A DNA stretch of 64,000 nucleotides from JAGQPD01 sp020426865 (GCA_041399065.1 JAWKTN010000007.1:1-64000), one strand, 5' to 3'. Positions 27,301 to 37,073 are shown, numbered from the stretch's first letter. Notes: generated from the letters alone by a model not told the origin. Program-made: numbers and translations.

Positions 27301-30048
27301 ATGGCCCGCACGGCAGTAAAAGGGAACAGGGAGCCTTCTGGTGGTCGAGGGGAGGGTAAGAAGCGCGAGCGCAACGCGTTCCGGCAGCGACTCGGATCGT
27401 TGACCTACTCGCAGACCTGCCAATTGCTCGGAGACGACGGCGCAAAGCTGATCCGTGAGGGGGGCCGGCTTTTTGAAATCCAATACGATCGCGATGTCTA
27501 TCTCGGTGGCGATCTTTATCGCGTACGGGTTCATGATGGCGAGCTCGATGGCGGCGTGGCAATTGTTACCGTCACGTTGCAGTCCGGACGCCGGCGCCAG
27601 TTGCTGTGTAATTGCGACCAATGCGAAGTGAGTTGCCACCATATGGGTGCGGCGTTCGAGTACCTGTTGGACTCCAAGAGCGCCCTCGGGCTGGCCGAGC
27701 CACCGGACGAAAGTGTGCCGCTAGAACATCTGACGCGTGACGAATTATTACGTCGAGTCCTGGCCGACCGCGAGAAGCGGGCGAAAGAGGAGAAGATGAC
27801 GGTGCGGGCAACTGTCCCGAATCAACCGTGGACCGATTACGTCGTGACCAGCCATAACTCGGGCAAAACCTATCGTGTCGCCCTTCGTGGATTCGAGCCC
27901 GCTGAATCATTCTGCAGCTGTGCCGATTTCCGCACCAACCTGATCGGAACCTGCAAGCACATTTTGAACGTGCAAGCGAAGGTTAAGAAACGGTTTTCCG
28001 CGAAGCAGCTCGGGCGTCGCTATCGGCGAAAACGCGTATCGCTGGGGGTGTCGTATACCGAGCCGCGGGGATTGTTGTTTTATCTACCGGCCACCGAAGA
28101 TGAAACGATCACGCAGATCATCGGCAATGCGGCCGAGACGCCCACGCAGAACGCCCGTGCCGTGATGGCGAAAATCGCCGCCTTGGAGCATGCCGGGCGC
28201 GAAGTGACGGTCTACCCCGACGCGGAACGATACATCCAACGCCTGTTGACTCTGGAGCGTCTGCGCGGCGAGTGCCAAAAGATTCGCGCCGACGTAGACG
28301 AACACCCGATGCGCACCGAGCTGCTCAATGCCACCCTGATGCCGTACCAGCTGGATGGTATCGCCTTTTGCGTCGGGGCAGGCCGTGCGATCTTGGCGGA
28401 TGATATGGGTCTTGGTAAGACCATCCAATCGATCGGTGTTGCGGAACTGCTCGCGCGACTGGCCGATATCAAGCGGGTTTTGGTCGTATGCCCTGCATCG
28501 CTAAAGAGTCAATGGCGCAGCGAAATTGCTCGGTTCAGCGGCCGTTCGTCGCAATTGATTATGGGCAGTGGTCTGGAACGCACACAACAATACTACACCG
28601 ACGCGTTCTTTACGATATGCAACTACGAACAGGTTGTTCGCGACCTTTCGGCCGTGGAGATCGTGCCGTGGGATCTGATCATCCTGGACGAAGGACAACG
28701 GATCAAGAATTGGGAATCGAAGACGAGCAACGTAATTCGCCAATTGGAGAGTCCCTTCCGATTGGTGTTGTCGGGTACGCCGCTGGAAAACCGGCTCGGC
28801 GAGCTCTACACGGTCGTCAAGTTTGTCGACGAACACTTGCTTGGCCCTGCCTATGAGTTCTTTCATGTTCATCATGTTGTCGACGACCGGGGGAAAACGC
28901 TGGGTTACCAGGCGTTGGATCAGTTGCGCGACAAATTGCGGCCGATCCTGCTGCGGCGCAATCGTTCGGAGGTCGCTCGGCAACTGCCCGAACGCACCGA
29001 CGAAGTCGTGCGGATCGAACCCACGGACGAACAGGCAGATATATGTCGCTCGCACATGAACGCTGCCGCTCGGATCATGGCCAAGAAGTACCTGACCGAA
29101 ATGGATCTGTTGATGCTCCAAAAAGCTTTGTTGATGGCACGTATGGCCTGCGACAGCACGTATTTGATCGACCAACAGGAACCCGAATACAGTAGTAAAC
29201 TGGAACGGCTCCACGAATTGCTGGAAGGACTGCTGGAAGATCCGACTCGCAAGATCGTCATTTTCAGCGAGTGGCGCCGCATGCTGGATCGCATTGAACT
29301 GCGGCTCGAGCAATTCGATACGAACTGGGTGCGACTTGATGGGCAGGTACCACAAAAACGGCGCGCGGAAATTGTCGCGAAATTTCAAGACGATCCCGAG
29401 TGCCGCGCCATCCTGATGACCAATGCGGGATCGACTGGACTGAACCTGCAAAGTGCCAACACCGTGATCAATGTCGATCTGCCATGGAATCCGGCCGTTC
29501 TGGAGCAGCGGATTGCCCGGGCCCATCGGATGGGACAAAAGAATCCGGTCCACATCTACAAATTGGTTACCGTCGGTGACCTGATCGAGGAAAAACTGCT
29601 GACAACGCTGTCCAACAAACAGGAGCTGGCCGATGCTGCGATCAACCTGGACAACGATATCACGGAAGTCGCGATGGGTAGCGGTATGGAGAACCTCAAG
29701 AAACAACTGGAGGTCATCCTGACGCCACGTCCACCGGCACCGGTAGACGCCAGCATGTTGCGTCGAGTCGCGGCGGAATCGGAACAGCTGCAGACGAAAC
29801 GCGAGAAGGTGTCAGAGGCGAGCGGGCAACTGATTCAAGCGGCGTTTAGCCTGGCAGGCGAGTTGATTTCGACCGGCAATCAAGTGCCCGTTGATCCTCA
29901 TGCCGTCGATGCCTTGACCGAGCGTCTGACGCAATGCGTCAACCACGACGATCAAGGCCGACCACAATTGACGATCACCTTGGCCGATCCCGCATCCTTG
30001 CGATCGCTGGCAGAGAACTTGGTTAGGCTCCTGGATCTGCCGAAGTAG
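27301..30048 (+). CDS. SNF2-family DEAD/DEAH-like ATPase with SWIM-type zinc motifs
   Basis: A 915-residue Swi2/Snf2 helicase-like ATPase that probably remodels nucleic-acid-protein complexes. Motif I is LADDMGLGKTIQS (about residue 365), motif II is DEGQRIKN (a Gln in place of the usual His), motif III is LSGTPLENRLGEL, and the C-terminal lobe has STGLNLQSANTVINVDLPWNP and RAHRMGQKNPVHIYKL. Two zinc-like clusters precede the motor: LCNCDQCEVSCHHMG and a classic SWIM motif, CSCADFRTNLIGTCKHI (near residue 205). The ATG at 27301 follows AAGGAG. The partner and pathway are unknown; bacterial relatives such as RapA act on RNA polymerase. Confidence 0.92.
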   Translation: MARTAVKGNREPSGGRGEGKKRERNAFRQRLGSLTYSQTCQLLGDDGAKLIREGGRLFEIQYDRDVYLGGDLYRVRVHDGELDGGVAIVTVTLQSGRRRQLLCNCDQCEVSCHHMGAAFEYLLDSKSALGLAEPPDESVPLEHLTRDELLRRVLADREKRAKEEKMTVRATVPNQPWTDYVVTSHNSGKTYRVALRGFEPAESFCSCADFRTNLIGTCKHILNVQAKVKKRFSAKQLGRRYRRKRVSLGVSYTEPRGLLFYLPATEDETITQIIGNAAETPTQNARAVMAKIAALEHAGREVTVYPDAERYIQRLLTLERLRGECQKIRADVDEHPMRTELLNATLMPYQLDGIAFCVGAGRAILADDMGLGKTIQSIGVAELLARLADIKRVLVVCPASLKSQWRSEIARFSGRSSQLIMGSGLERTQQYYTDAFFTICNYEQVVRDLSAVEIVPWDLIILDEGQRIKNWESKTSNVIRQLESPFRLVLSGTPLENRLGELYTVVKFVDEHLLGPAYEFFHVHHVVDDRGKTLGYQALDQLRDKLRPILLRRNRSEVARQLPERTDEVVRIEPTDEQADICRSHMNAAARIMAKKYLTEMDLLMLQKALLMARMACDSTYLIDQQEPEYSSKLERLHELLEGLLEDPTRKIVIFSEWRRMLDRIELRLEQFDTNWVRLDGQVPQKRRAEIVAKFQDDPECRAILMTNAGSTGLNLQSANTVINVDLPWNPAVLEQRIARAHRMGQKNPVHIYKLVTVGDLIEEKLLTTLSNKQELADAAINLDNDITEVAMGSGMENLKKQLEVILTPRPPAPVDASMLRRVAAESEQLQTKREKVSEASGQLIQAAFSLAGELISTGNQVPVDPHAVDALTERLTQCVNHDDQGRPQLTITLADPASLRSLAENLVRLLDLPK

Positions 30049-30195
30049 CGACGTCACATCGAGCGGCCATCATCAACCTCCAGATACTTGAAACTTGAGG
30101 GAAGGCAGGATGATGAGGGGCAGGATGATAATATTCGGCGACCCGACTCCCGTGCTCGACCAGGTTGGGGATGGAACGCCAAACGATTGTCGAAG

Positions 30196-30759
30196 TCACA
30201 GGGGACGTTTCCGGACTGTGTCTTCGTCGCCACCATGATCACGATACCACTTGATCGCGCGTTGTTCCATTTTCTTGATCCAGTTATCTTTGCCATTGTT
30301 GTAGGCGTTGATATCATTTGGATGAAGCCGATACACTTCGCGTTTGAGTGATTCGTACTCGTGCCAGGCCGTTGGGTGAGCCCGCAGGTATGTGCGAAAC
30401 GCAACATGCCGCTCGATGTCGGGATGCCCCGCTTCATAGATGTGAACATTGTGCGTTCGATAGCCGTTAAAATCCTTCGTAAAGAACCTTCGTCCGACCA
30501 GTCCGAACTCTCCCCATGCTCGATATCCAACATCAGCCAATCTTGCAGCGAACAAGTCGATAGCATCAATGTTTCGCGTGACAGGCAGCATGTCGATGAT
30601 CGGTTTCGCCGCCAGCCCTGGCACAGAAGTACTACCGATGTGATACACCGCAAGCAATTCGTCCCCCAACAACTTGCGAATAACCGCAGCTTCCTGCGCA
30701 TAAAGCGATGTCCAATCGGATGAATACTCGGAGAAAGTGTATCGACTGGTCACCATCAT
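30196..30759 (-). CDS. GrpB family protein (nucleotidyltransferase-like fold)
   Basis: A 187-residue protein of the GrpB/UPF0157 family, which has a nucleotidyltransferase-like fold and an unproven activity. The hallmark YHIGSTSVPGLAAKPIIDMLPV (GSTS and PIID motifs) is present near residues 39-60, and FRTYLRAHPTAWHEYESLKRE and NDINAYNNGKDNWI follow as usual. GGGAGA lies directly before the first of two ATGs. It stands alone between the SNF2 gene (other strand) and a methyltransferase gene. Confidence 0.88.
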   Translation of the reverse strand: MMVTSRYTFSEYSSDWTSLYAQEAAVIRKLLGDELLAVYHIGSTSVPGLAAKPIIDMLPVTRNIDAIDLFAARLADVGYRAWGEFGLVGRRFFTKDFNGYRTHNVHIYEAGHPDIERHVAFRTYLRAHPTAWHEYESLKREVYRLHPNDINAYNNGKDNWIKKMEQRAIKWYRDHGGDEDTVRKRPL

Positions 30760-30875
30760 TCTCCCGAGGGTCGCTCGGCCAGATTACAAGATTATGGTTG
30801 ACGAGGATCCCACATCACGGCATACCGAAAACAACTCCGGTATGTTTCCTTGACGATTCGCTCACGAGCGATTGC

Positions 30876-32147
30876 CTACAACTTCACGTTGCGCTGAAAA
30901 TAATACCAATACATATCGTTGTCGAGGGTCCAGGACTGGCCAACGATGAAACGGCGGACGTCGGGGAAGCGCAGCCGCTGGATGAAATCGTGTTTCGGAA
31001 TGGGATATTCACTGTTGACGAGTGTCGTATTGCCTTGGGGCAGGTGATTCCGACGGATCTCATGATTTCGATGCCAAATGCCACGCGACCCCCGACACAT
31101 CTCGCCAACAAAATACCGACATGTGTCCGGCAGCATCACCCCCAGGCTGTTTTCGTTCAGAAATAAATCGACGCTCTGGTCGGGCAGTTTCGCCAGTTCA
31201 AACGACGGCAGCAAGACAAAGTCATATTCGTTCGCAACATCAGAATCCCAATCTGCCTCACCGTACAGCAGGAATCTCTTTTCCGGGAACGCCAGCATGA
31301 GGTAGTAGCTGGCACAGCAAATACATTCGGGAAGATCGAACCCCAGGTAACGGAATGTGGAAATATGTCGTGACAGAAAATGGACGAGGCGTCCATAGCC
31401 ACCGCCCAGCTCGGCTAGCTGCGGACGAGGACAATCACTCACAAGTCCAGCGATAACGCGTGAATCGACGTCGCTGGCAACCGCGTCGGTAGACAAAAAG
31501 TGCCCATCGACGGTTACTCCACATTGATTGCCGAATCGTGGCATGGAGAGTGCGTCGAGCTGGCGGCCCTGGCTTTCGAACATCGTCCACCAGTGGATGG
31601 CATTTGCCATTTCCCGCTGTTCGAAGTGGAGTTGTCGGCGTGGCGAGTGGCGGATCCCCCGCAACAGGTACGATTCGGTAATCCCGGTCGGTTCGTGCCA
31701 GGCACCGAAGTTTGTCAAAAACTGATGAAACAGGTCCAGGTCATTTTCCTTCCAGCTACATAACAAAGGCGCATAGGATGTCTCCAGTACTTTTTTCCAA
31801 CCGCCTTCCGGAAGTAAGTGCGCATCTGCTTTTTGCTGATCTTCTTTTGCGCGGCAAAACGCTGCAAAGATCCGTTCCACAACCGGACGCTCGGCTGGAT
31901 TGGCGTCGACGTAATCTGGCGCTACCAAGTGGATGTCGGCGCGGCAATCGGGAGGCTGACGTTCCTTGAGCGCACGCAGAAGGTATCGGTAGGCTCGAGT
32001 ACCGGCCAGCCTGGCAGGAAACGCCAACAGATCGGCTGCAACACCACCGATCGATTCTTCCATGCGATGAATCCAACGCTGTGGCTTTCTAACCACAACG
32101 TTATCGGACTGAAACCGTGAAAGCCGTGACAACTCAGATTCACTCAC
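30876..32147 (-). CDS. Putative sugar O-methyltransferase
   Basis: A SAM-dependent methyltransferase like the putative sugar O-methyltransferase family often found near surface-glycan genes. The SAM site is LAELGGGYGRLVHFL, followed by FRYLGFDLPECICCASYYL and DFVLLPSFELAKLPDQSVDLFLNENSLGVM. The N-terminal 220 residues are helical with no clear motif. GTG at 32147 (MSESELSRL) is preferred because GGGAG stands before it; a GTG at 32180 would extend it by 11 residues and just overlap the stop of the preceding gene. That close spacing makes it the probable last gene of the nap-side transcript, though its function looks unrelated. Confidence 0.75.
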   Translation of the reverse strand: MSESELSRLSRFQSDNVVVRKPQRWIHRMEESIGGVAADLLAFPARLAGTRAYRYLLRALKERQPPDCRADIHLVAPDYVDANPAERPVVERIFAAFCRAKEDQQKADAHLLPEGGWKKVLETSYAPLLCSWKENDLDLFHQFLTNFGAWHEPTGITESYLLRGIRHSPRRQLHFEQREMANAIHWWTMFESQGRQLDALSMPRFGNQCGVTVDGHFLSTDAVASDVDSRVIAGLVSDCPRPQLAELGGGYGRLVHFLSRHISTFRYLGFDLPECICCASYYLMLAFPEKRFLLYGEADWDSDVANEYDFVLLPSFELAKLPDQSVDLFLNENSLGVMLPDTCRYFVGEMCRGSRGIWHRNHEIRRNHLPQGNTTLVNSEYPIPKHDFIQRLRFPDVRRFIVGQSWTLDNDMYWYYFQRNVKL

Positions 32148-32179
32148 GCCACACTCCCGCTGCCTACGTCCATCGCACA

Positions 32180-32515
32180 CTACTGATCGTCGTAGCTTGG
32201 TAGCACCGTACGAACAATACGAATGCCGTCGGGCAATACCATCAGCGTATCACACCACACCTGCCCGTCGAACAAATACTGAATCTGAATGGCTCGTGCC
32301 GTGCCCCTATGCAGCATCCGCTGCGCCTCAGACAAAGTTGTCTGCGCATCTTGCGGCCGTTGTTCAGGAACTGACGTACGAACTTGTACGTGCCTGACCT
32401 CGGCACCCGATTCCAAATCGACGAATAAGGCATCGATTTGCTCCGGTGGCCAAATCGCTTCGTACATCTGCGGTTGCTCCGCTTCTGATTCGGCGTTGCG
32501 CGGGTGGTCGCTCAT
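32180..32515 (-). CDS. Small hypothetical protein at the end of the nap operon
   Basis: About 111 residues (ATG at 32515, or 32524 for three more), soluble, with an acidic N-terminal half and a beta-rich C-terminal half (IQIQYLFDGQVWCDTLMVLPDGIRIVR). No signal peptide and only one Cys. It follows napF by about 14 bp on the same strand, so it is probably co-transcribed. I do not recognise the family. A small chaperone or accessory role for Nap is possible from position only. Confidence 0.6.
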   Translation of the reverse strand: MSDHPRNAESEAEQPQMYEAIWPPEQIDALFVDLESGAEVRHVQVRTSVPEQRPQDAQTTLSEAQRMLHRGTARAIQIQYLFDGQVWCDTLMVLPDGIRIVRTVLPSYDDQ

Positions 32516-32528
32516 GGCGTGCATCTCG

Positions 32529-33269
32529 CTATGCAGGGGAAGGCCGAACGAAGGTTGGCATCAGCAGAATAGCATTTTCCGGAGCTGGACAAGTCGCCCT
32601 GCATACGCCGCAGCCCGTACAATTTATTTCATTGACGATAGGTTTCTGGTCGCGGAAGATGATTGCCCCGTCAACAGGGCAGTGTTCCAAGCAGACCGTG
32701 CAGGAGGTCCCCCCATACGGCAAACATAGTTGTTCTGTCACACGGGCGGTACCCATCATCACTGGACCATCGTAGCAGAGCACACCAGGCTCGCACGCTG
32801 CGATACACGGAAAGTCGGCACACATCAGACAAGGTTGGCGATCGGCGTCAATGATCGGCGTACCGGCCGCTTCGCGCAGGCGCACCGGAGCGTGAAAAAT
32901 GGCGTCATGTGGACACGCGTTGATACAAGCTTCGCAACGAGTACATCCGTTTATAAATACAGACTCCTCGATCGCACCCGGCGGGCGATGCACGGGGATG
33001 AGTCTACGCCGAACGGTGGCAGACGTGATCCGTGCAGACGGTGGCGGAGCCGATTGCGACGTCACGTTCCCGATGGCATCGTCAACGATGGCAACATCGG
33101 CCAATGATTTTGGATAGCGCATCGCTTGCAGACGTTTCCGCGGCGCGGCAACGGCAGAAGGGAGGCGACGAGCATCGTTCGAGTTGCCATCGACCTTCCA
33201 GAGTCGGCCCAGGAACAGGTCGCGCCGCGAGATATTATGCGGTGAGGGTCGACTGGCGGGTCTTGTCAT
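32529..33269 (-). CDS. napF: NapF-like polyferredoxin
   Basis: A 246-residue protein with four [4Fe-4S]-type cysteine groups: CTRCEACINACP, CLMCADFPCIAAC, CTVCLEHCP and CTGCGVCRATCP. The N-terminus has SRRDLFLGR but no hydrophobic signal after it, as in NapF, which stays in the cytoplasm and helps load iron-sulfur clusters into NapA. NapG would carry a proper Tat signal, so NapF is preferred. Its start overlaps the stop of the NapB-like gene by 4 bp (ATGA). Confidence 0.8.
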   Translation of the reverse strand: MTRPASRPSPHNISRRDLFLGRLWKVDGNSNDARRLPSAVAAPRKRLQAMRYPKSLADVAIVDDAIGNVTSQSAPPPSARITSATVRRRLIPVHRPPGAIEESVFINGCTRCEACINACPHDAIFHAPVRLREAAGTPIIDADRQPCLMCADFPCIAACEPGVLCYDGPVMMGTARVTEQLCLPYGGTSCTVCLEHCPVDGAIIFRDQKPIVNEINCTGCGVCRATCPAPENAILLMPTFVRPSPA

Positions 33270-34177
33270 CTGCGTGCTCCTTTCGCGCCAAACGGGGAGA
33301 CAGCCGACTCCACAATCGCCTGTTCCAACTCAGCCGACACTGGATGGCACTGCAGGCACTGAGTACGCCATCGATGCGTCACTTCCAGTCCTGGCCAACC
33401 ATTCCAGCCGCCATGACATGAGAGACATTTTTCACGCATCCAAGTAGAATGCGGAACGACAGGAGGAGCGCCAGCAAAGGCCCGCGCAGCTTGAGTCGGT
33501 GCCGGCAGGCCCACGAAGCTGCTGGCGACGGCAATGTCTTCGTCACGAAACGGATTGGGAGTAGGCGGTGCGTGACATTGCACGCAGTTGGCCAACACGC
33601 GGTGTGACATGCGGTTGGCGATCAACTCACCCACTCGCACACCTTCGTCATGGCAGGCGATGCACGAGGCGTCGTCCAGGCGTTCGACGGCATGCGGAAT
33701 CACGGGGGGGGCACCGTTGAAAGCTCGTCGTTCTGCCCGCTCGGCCAACGACATTAACTTATCCTGCTGATTGGGACCGACGCGCAATGTATGTGGATCG
33801 TGGCAGGTGATACAGCGTTGATAATCGTAAACGGTGTGGACTTTCTCGATACTGACATCCCAGCGACGGGTCGGTCCGGTTTCCATTTGGCGCATTTGCG
33901 AGTACTCCGGTGAGGGCCTGGGGCCGACCGCACTGGCAGTGTCCAGTACATCGGTACTAACTGACGAGTCTTGATTGCCCGACGTTGGTTCGGTACGGTT
34001 TTCGAGGTCCTTTTCGCCTGCCGGCGAGGAAGATTCCGTGTGCGTTTGTAACAATAGCCCGTCGCTGGAAGGCGAGTGCCGAATACCGGCAAAAAACCCT
34101 AAGATGGACAACACGATGACTGCCACCAAGACTAGCGAGCCAACGCGACGGTGCAGGGGAGAGGCATTCGTATTCAC
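33266..34177 (-). CDS. napB: NapB-like multiheme c-type cytochrome, five heme motifs
   Basis: A membrane-anchored or exported 303-residue cytochrome (LVLVAVIVLSILGFFAG near residues 16-32). It has five CxxCH heme motifs: CITCH, CIACH, CVQCH, CLSCH and CLQCH. The later part follows NapB, with PPVIPHAVERL before CIACH and PPVVPHSTW before CLSCH, but standard NapB has two hemes. It should pass electrons to NapA in the periplasm. The gene overlaps napA and napF by 4 bp each. The extra hemes may replace part of the missing NapC. Confidence 0.8.
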   Translation of the reverse strand: MNTNASPLHRRVGSLVLVAVIVLSILGFFAGIRHSPSSDGLLLQTHTESSSPAGEKDLENRTEPTSGNQDSSVSTDVLDTASAVGPRPSPEYSQMRQMETGPTRRWDVSIEKVHTVYDYQRCITCHDPHTLRVGPNQQDKLMSLAERAERRAFNGAPPVIPHAVERLDDASCIACHDEGVRVGELIANRMSHRVLANCVQCHAPPTPNPFRDEDIAVASSFVGLPAPTQAARAFAGAPPVVPHSTWMREKCLSCHGGWNGWPGLEVTHRWRTQCLQCHPVSAELEQAIVESAVSPFGAKGARR

Positions 34178-36627
34178 GAGTCCCTCTCATGAGCCATCGT
34201 CCGCACGATACGGGCCGCGCACTTTTTGTAATCGGGCTGCTTCGCAAATGGGTCTACCGCATCATTGGTAACCAGATTCACCAGTTTTCGTTCGTCGAAA
34301 AATGGAACAAAAATCGTGCCTCGAGGGGGACGACCTCGGCCGTCGATCCAAACCGGCAACTCAACGGCGCCGCGCCGGGTTTCCACGGCGACCTTTTCCC
34401 CCTGCTGCAACTGCCATTGACGTGCGTCCTCTTGATGGACCTCGACGTAGGCCGCAGGCATCGCACGATTCAATTGCACAACGCGGCGGGTCATCGAGCC
34501 CGTATGCCACTGTTCCAGCACTCGACCGGTCGTCAGCCACAGCGGATACTCCTGATCGGGTACTTCGGCGGGCGGCTCGAATTCGTGAAACCAGATTTGT
34601 GCACGACCGTCCTCAGTAGTGGAATGGTAAAAATCGATCTCGCTACCATCGCGCACGAATGGATCCTGTTCTTCGACAAACCGGTAGCGAGTCTCACGCC
34701 AGCTGCCGTCTTCCTGTTGCACGACCGGCCATCGCAAACCTCGAACAGGCACATACTGATCGTACGGAGCAAGATGCTCATGTTTCAGTTCGGCAAATCC
34801 ACGGTATTCCTCAAACAAGGCTCGATCGACGTTCGTGTCATAGTAGTTCTCCCATTGCCAGATCGGCACTTCGTTACCGTCATCATCACGCACGCGAAAG
34901 AGAAAATGTCCATCCTTATCGCGCATCCGTTCGTGGCCGAGTTCCATCAGACGGTGTGCAATGGCGATGGTCATCCAGGCGTCGTCACGGGCATCGCCAG
35001 GCGGATCGATCATCTTGAACCACTGTTGTGTTCGGCGTTCCGAATTGCCGTACATGCCATTTTTCTCTACCCACATCGAAGCGGGCAAGATGAGGTCTGC
35101 CAGTTGCGTAGTCGCCGTTGGATAGACATCCGCAACGATGAGGAACTTGTTGTCTGGTTTCGCGCGGCGGTCCCAAAGATATCCGACATTGGGCAGTGAC
35201 TGCGCCGGGTTCGTCGCTTGCACGAAGAGCGTGTCGACGTCGCCCCCTTCTTCGCTGGGGAGCGCAAACCGGCGGAACATTTCGAGCGTATCATAGCCGG
35301 GGGTCGGATTGATACGCCCGCGCGGCAAATTCCAGAACTCCTCGCATTGCATCCGATGCTCGCCATTGGCAACGACTCGCCCGCCAGGAAGTGCGTGAGC
35401 CAACGTTCCAACTTCACGAACCGTTCCGCACGCCGACGGCTGACCGGTAAGGCTAGTCGGCGCGTCGCCGGGCCGTCCGAAATGGCCACTCAGCAAATGC
35501 ACGCCATGCACGAGTGAATTCACGGCGGTCCCTAGCGTGTGCTGGTTCATTCCCATGCACCACAGGCTAGTGATCCGCAGGTCGCGGTGGGCAAAGATGG
35601 CTGCCAGCTCCTTGATCCGATCGACTCCTAGTCCGGACAGCTCGGCAACAACCTGCGGCGTATACTTCGCGAGTCGCTCCTGGAATTGCTCAAAGGAGAT
35701 CGGTTCGCCGATCAACGACATGCGGTCGGTAGTTGGCGCACGGAAGTGGCAGAAGCGTTCGACAAATCCCGAGTCAAACTGACGATTGGCGACCAGCAGG
35801 TGCATGACGCCCAAGGCGAGCGCGACATCGCCGTGCGGCTTAATCGTCCACACATCGGTCGCTAAATCGCTGGTCCGCGTACGTCGCGTCGAAATATCGA
35901 TTACCCGCGCCGGCTTTTGACGGCCATCAACACCATGTGCCGGACGATCGATCACTCGCGAAAAAAGTACGGGATGATTCTCGGCTGGATTGTTCCCCCA
36001 CGTAATCAGCACGTCGCAGGCGTCAAGATCGTCGAAGCAGCCGGCTGGCCCATCAACTCCATAGGTGGCCAGAAACCCGGTGACGGCAGAGGCCATGCAG
36101 AGGCGGGCATTGGCCTCCAGATGGTTGTTGCCCAGTCCGGCTTTCATAAGTTTCTGGGCAGCATAGCCTTCGGTGATCGTCCATTGTCCAGAGCCATAGA
36201 AGGCAAAGCGCTCGGGGGCACGCATGATTCGTTGAGCTATCTTATCGATGGCTCGCTCCCAGGATATCTCCGTGAAATGATCCCCTTCGCGAAGCATCGG
36301 TTTTGTGAGCCTGTCTGCTCCGTAGAGAACGGCCCCTACGTGGTAGCCTTTCACACAGAGCAACCCCTTGTTCACTTCGGCATGTCGATCACCGGCGACG
36401 GCCACAACGCGCCCGTCGTCAACCGCAACTTGGACATGACAACCCGTACCACAAAAGCGGCAAGGTGCTTTGTGCCAACGCACTCCACCAGCGGCCTCCA
36501 TCTGCTGATCGGCCGCGTTATCAAGGATCGGCAGCGATTGCTGCGCGTGGCCGTTACGCATCGCTACGACGGATGCTGCCGCGGTCATCGCCGCCGACTT
36601 AAGAAAAACGCGGCGCTCACCGTTCAT
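34174..36627 (-). CDS. napA: Periplasmic nitrate reductase, catalytic subunit
   Basis: A molybdenum bis-MGD enzyme that reduces nitrate to nitrite in the periplasm. The Tat signal is ERRVFLKSAAM. The [4Fe-4S] cluster is bound by CRFCGTGC and a later Cys in GLLCVKGY, about residues 57-90. The Mo-ligating Cys lies in ARLCMASAV. WGNNPAENHPV, GMNQHTLGT, and TGRVLEQWHTGSMTRR also fit NapA. The start at 36627 gives 817 residues, close to the usual 830, and has GGAAGGGG upstream; it overlaps the napD end by 11 bp. Confidence 0.95.
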   Translation of the reverse strand: MNGERRVFLKSAAMTAAASVVAMRNGHAQQSLPILDNAADQQMEAAGGVRWHKAPCRFCGTGCHVQVAVDDGRVVAVAGDRHAEVNKGLLCVKGYHVGAVLYGADRLTKPMLREGDHFTEISWERAIDKIAQRIMRAPERFAFYGSGQWTITEGYAAQKLMKAGLGNNHLEANARLCMASAVTGFLATYGVDGPAGCFDDLDACDVLITWGNNPAENHPVLFSRVIDRPAHGVDGRQKPARVIDISTRRTRTSDLATDVWTIKPHGDVALALGVMHLLVANRQFDSGFVERFCHFRAPTTDRMSLIGEPISFEQFQERLAKYTPQVVAELSGLGVDRIKELAAIFAHRDLRITSLWCMGMNQHTLGTAVNSLVHGVHLLSGHFGRPGDAPTSLTGQPSACGTVREVGTLAHALPGGRVVANGEHRMQCEEFWNLPRGRINPTPGYDTLEMFRRFALPSEEGGDVDTLFVQATNPAQSLPNVGYLWDRRAKPDNKFLIVADVYPTATTQLADLILPASMWVEKNGMYGNSERRTQQWFKMIDPPGDARDDAWMTIAIAHRLMELGHERMRDKDGHFLFRVRDDDGNEVPIWQWENYYDTNVDRALFEEYRGFAELKHEHLAPYDQYVPVRGLRWPVVQQEDGSWRETRYRFVEEQDPFVRDGSEIDFYHSTTEDGRAQIWFHEFEPPAEVPDQEYPLWLTTGRVLEQWHTGSMTRRVVQLNRAMPAAYVEVHQEDARQWQLQQGEKVAVETRRGAVELPVWIDGRGRPPRGTIFVPFFDERKLVNLVTNDAVDPFAKQPDYKKCAARIVRTMAHERDS

Positions 36628-36943
36628 CAACTGCCCCTTCCGGACCACAAGAATCGTCCGTGTGCCTCGCACAGATGGCTTTGCCGGATATTTCGATGGC
36701 ATTCCGATTGAATTGTTCCACGCCAACAAACGCCACTTCCACAAACCTCACTCCCGGCAGCTCTTGTAGCCATTCCCATAATTGGCGGTCCTCCTCCGGC
36801 GTCAATGTGTCCAACACGATCGCCAACCGGCCGGCCGCTTCTACGCCAATCGTGATCCGCGACTCTTGTCGAATGGTTGTCAATGTCGCCGCGTGCACCT
36901 GGGGCTCGTCGCTGAAGGTCACGACCAATCCGCTGACAGGCAT
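36617..36943 (-). CDS. napD: NapD-type Tat-proofreading chaperone
   Basis: A 108-residue cytoplasmic protein beginning MPVSGLVVTFSDEP, with the ferredoxin-like NapD pattern (ITIGVEAAGRLAIVLDT, then LPGVRFVEVAFVGVEQ). NapD binds the NapA signal peptide and holds back export until the cofactors are inserted. A C-terminal extension of about 20 residues has two Cys and no clear match. It is the first gene of the minus-strand operon, overlapping napA. Confidence 0.88.
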   Translation of the reverse strand: MPVSGLVVTFSDEPQVHAATLTTIRQESRITIGVEAAGRLAIVLDTLTPEEDRQLWEWLQELPGVRFVEVAFVGVEQFNRNAIEISGKAICARHTDDSCGPEGAVDER

Positions 36944-37021
36944 GGAATCTCTCTCTCAGAACGCGAGCCTACTCACCGCAAAACTACTGTCGAAGCATTT
37001 GTTCCACACGGGGGATTCCCC

Positions 37022-37050
37022 TTGATATTGTCCCCCCTTCCAGTTAGTCT
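37022..37050 (+). promoter_or_regulatory. Candidate sigma-70-like promoter of the conduit operon
   Basis: TTGATA (37022-37027) and TAGTCT (37045-37050) are 17 bp apart in the napD/cytochrome divergent spacer. The -35 is close to consensus, the -10 weak. CCTTGAT (37020-37026) and ATCAAGG (about 37053-37059) form a spaced inverted pair around the presumed start, and could bind a regulator. No proper FNR box was seen. Confidence 0.3.
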
Positions 37051-37073
37051 AACATCAAGGTAAGCGACAAACA

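Noticed and set aside
28501..29706. 401-residue minus-strand open frame
   Set aside because: It is the antisense of the SNF2 helicase, which carries all expected motifs.
30821..30844. CATACCG/CGGTATG hairpin as a terminator
   Set aside because: The stem is only 7 bp and no T-run follows on the strand of the adjacent genes.
36944..37073. FNR box between napD and the cytochrome operon
   Set aside because: TTGAT is present but the matching ATCAA is about 27 bases away instead of 4.
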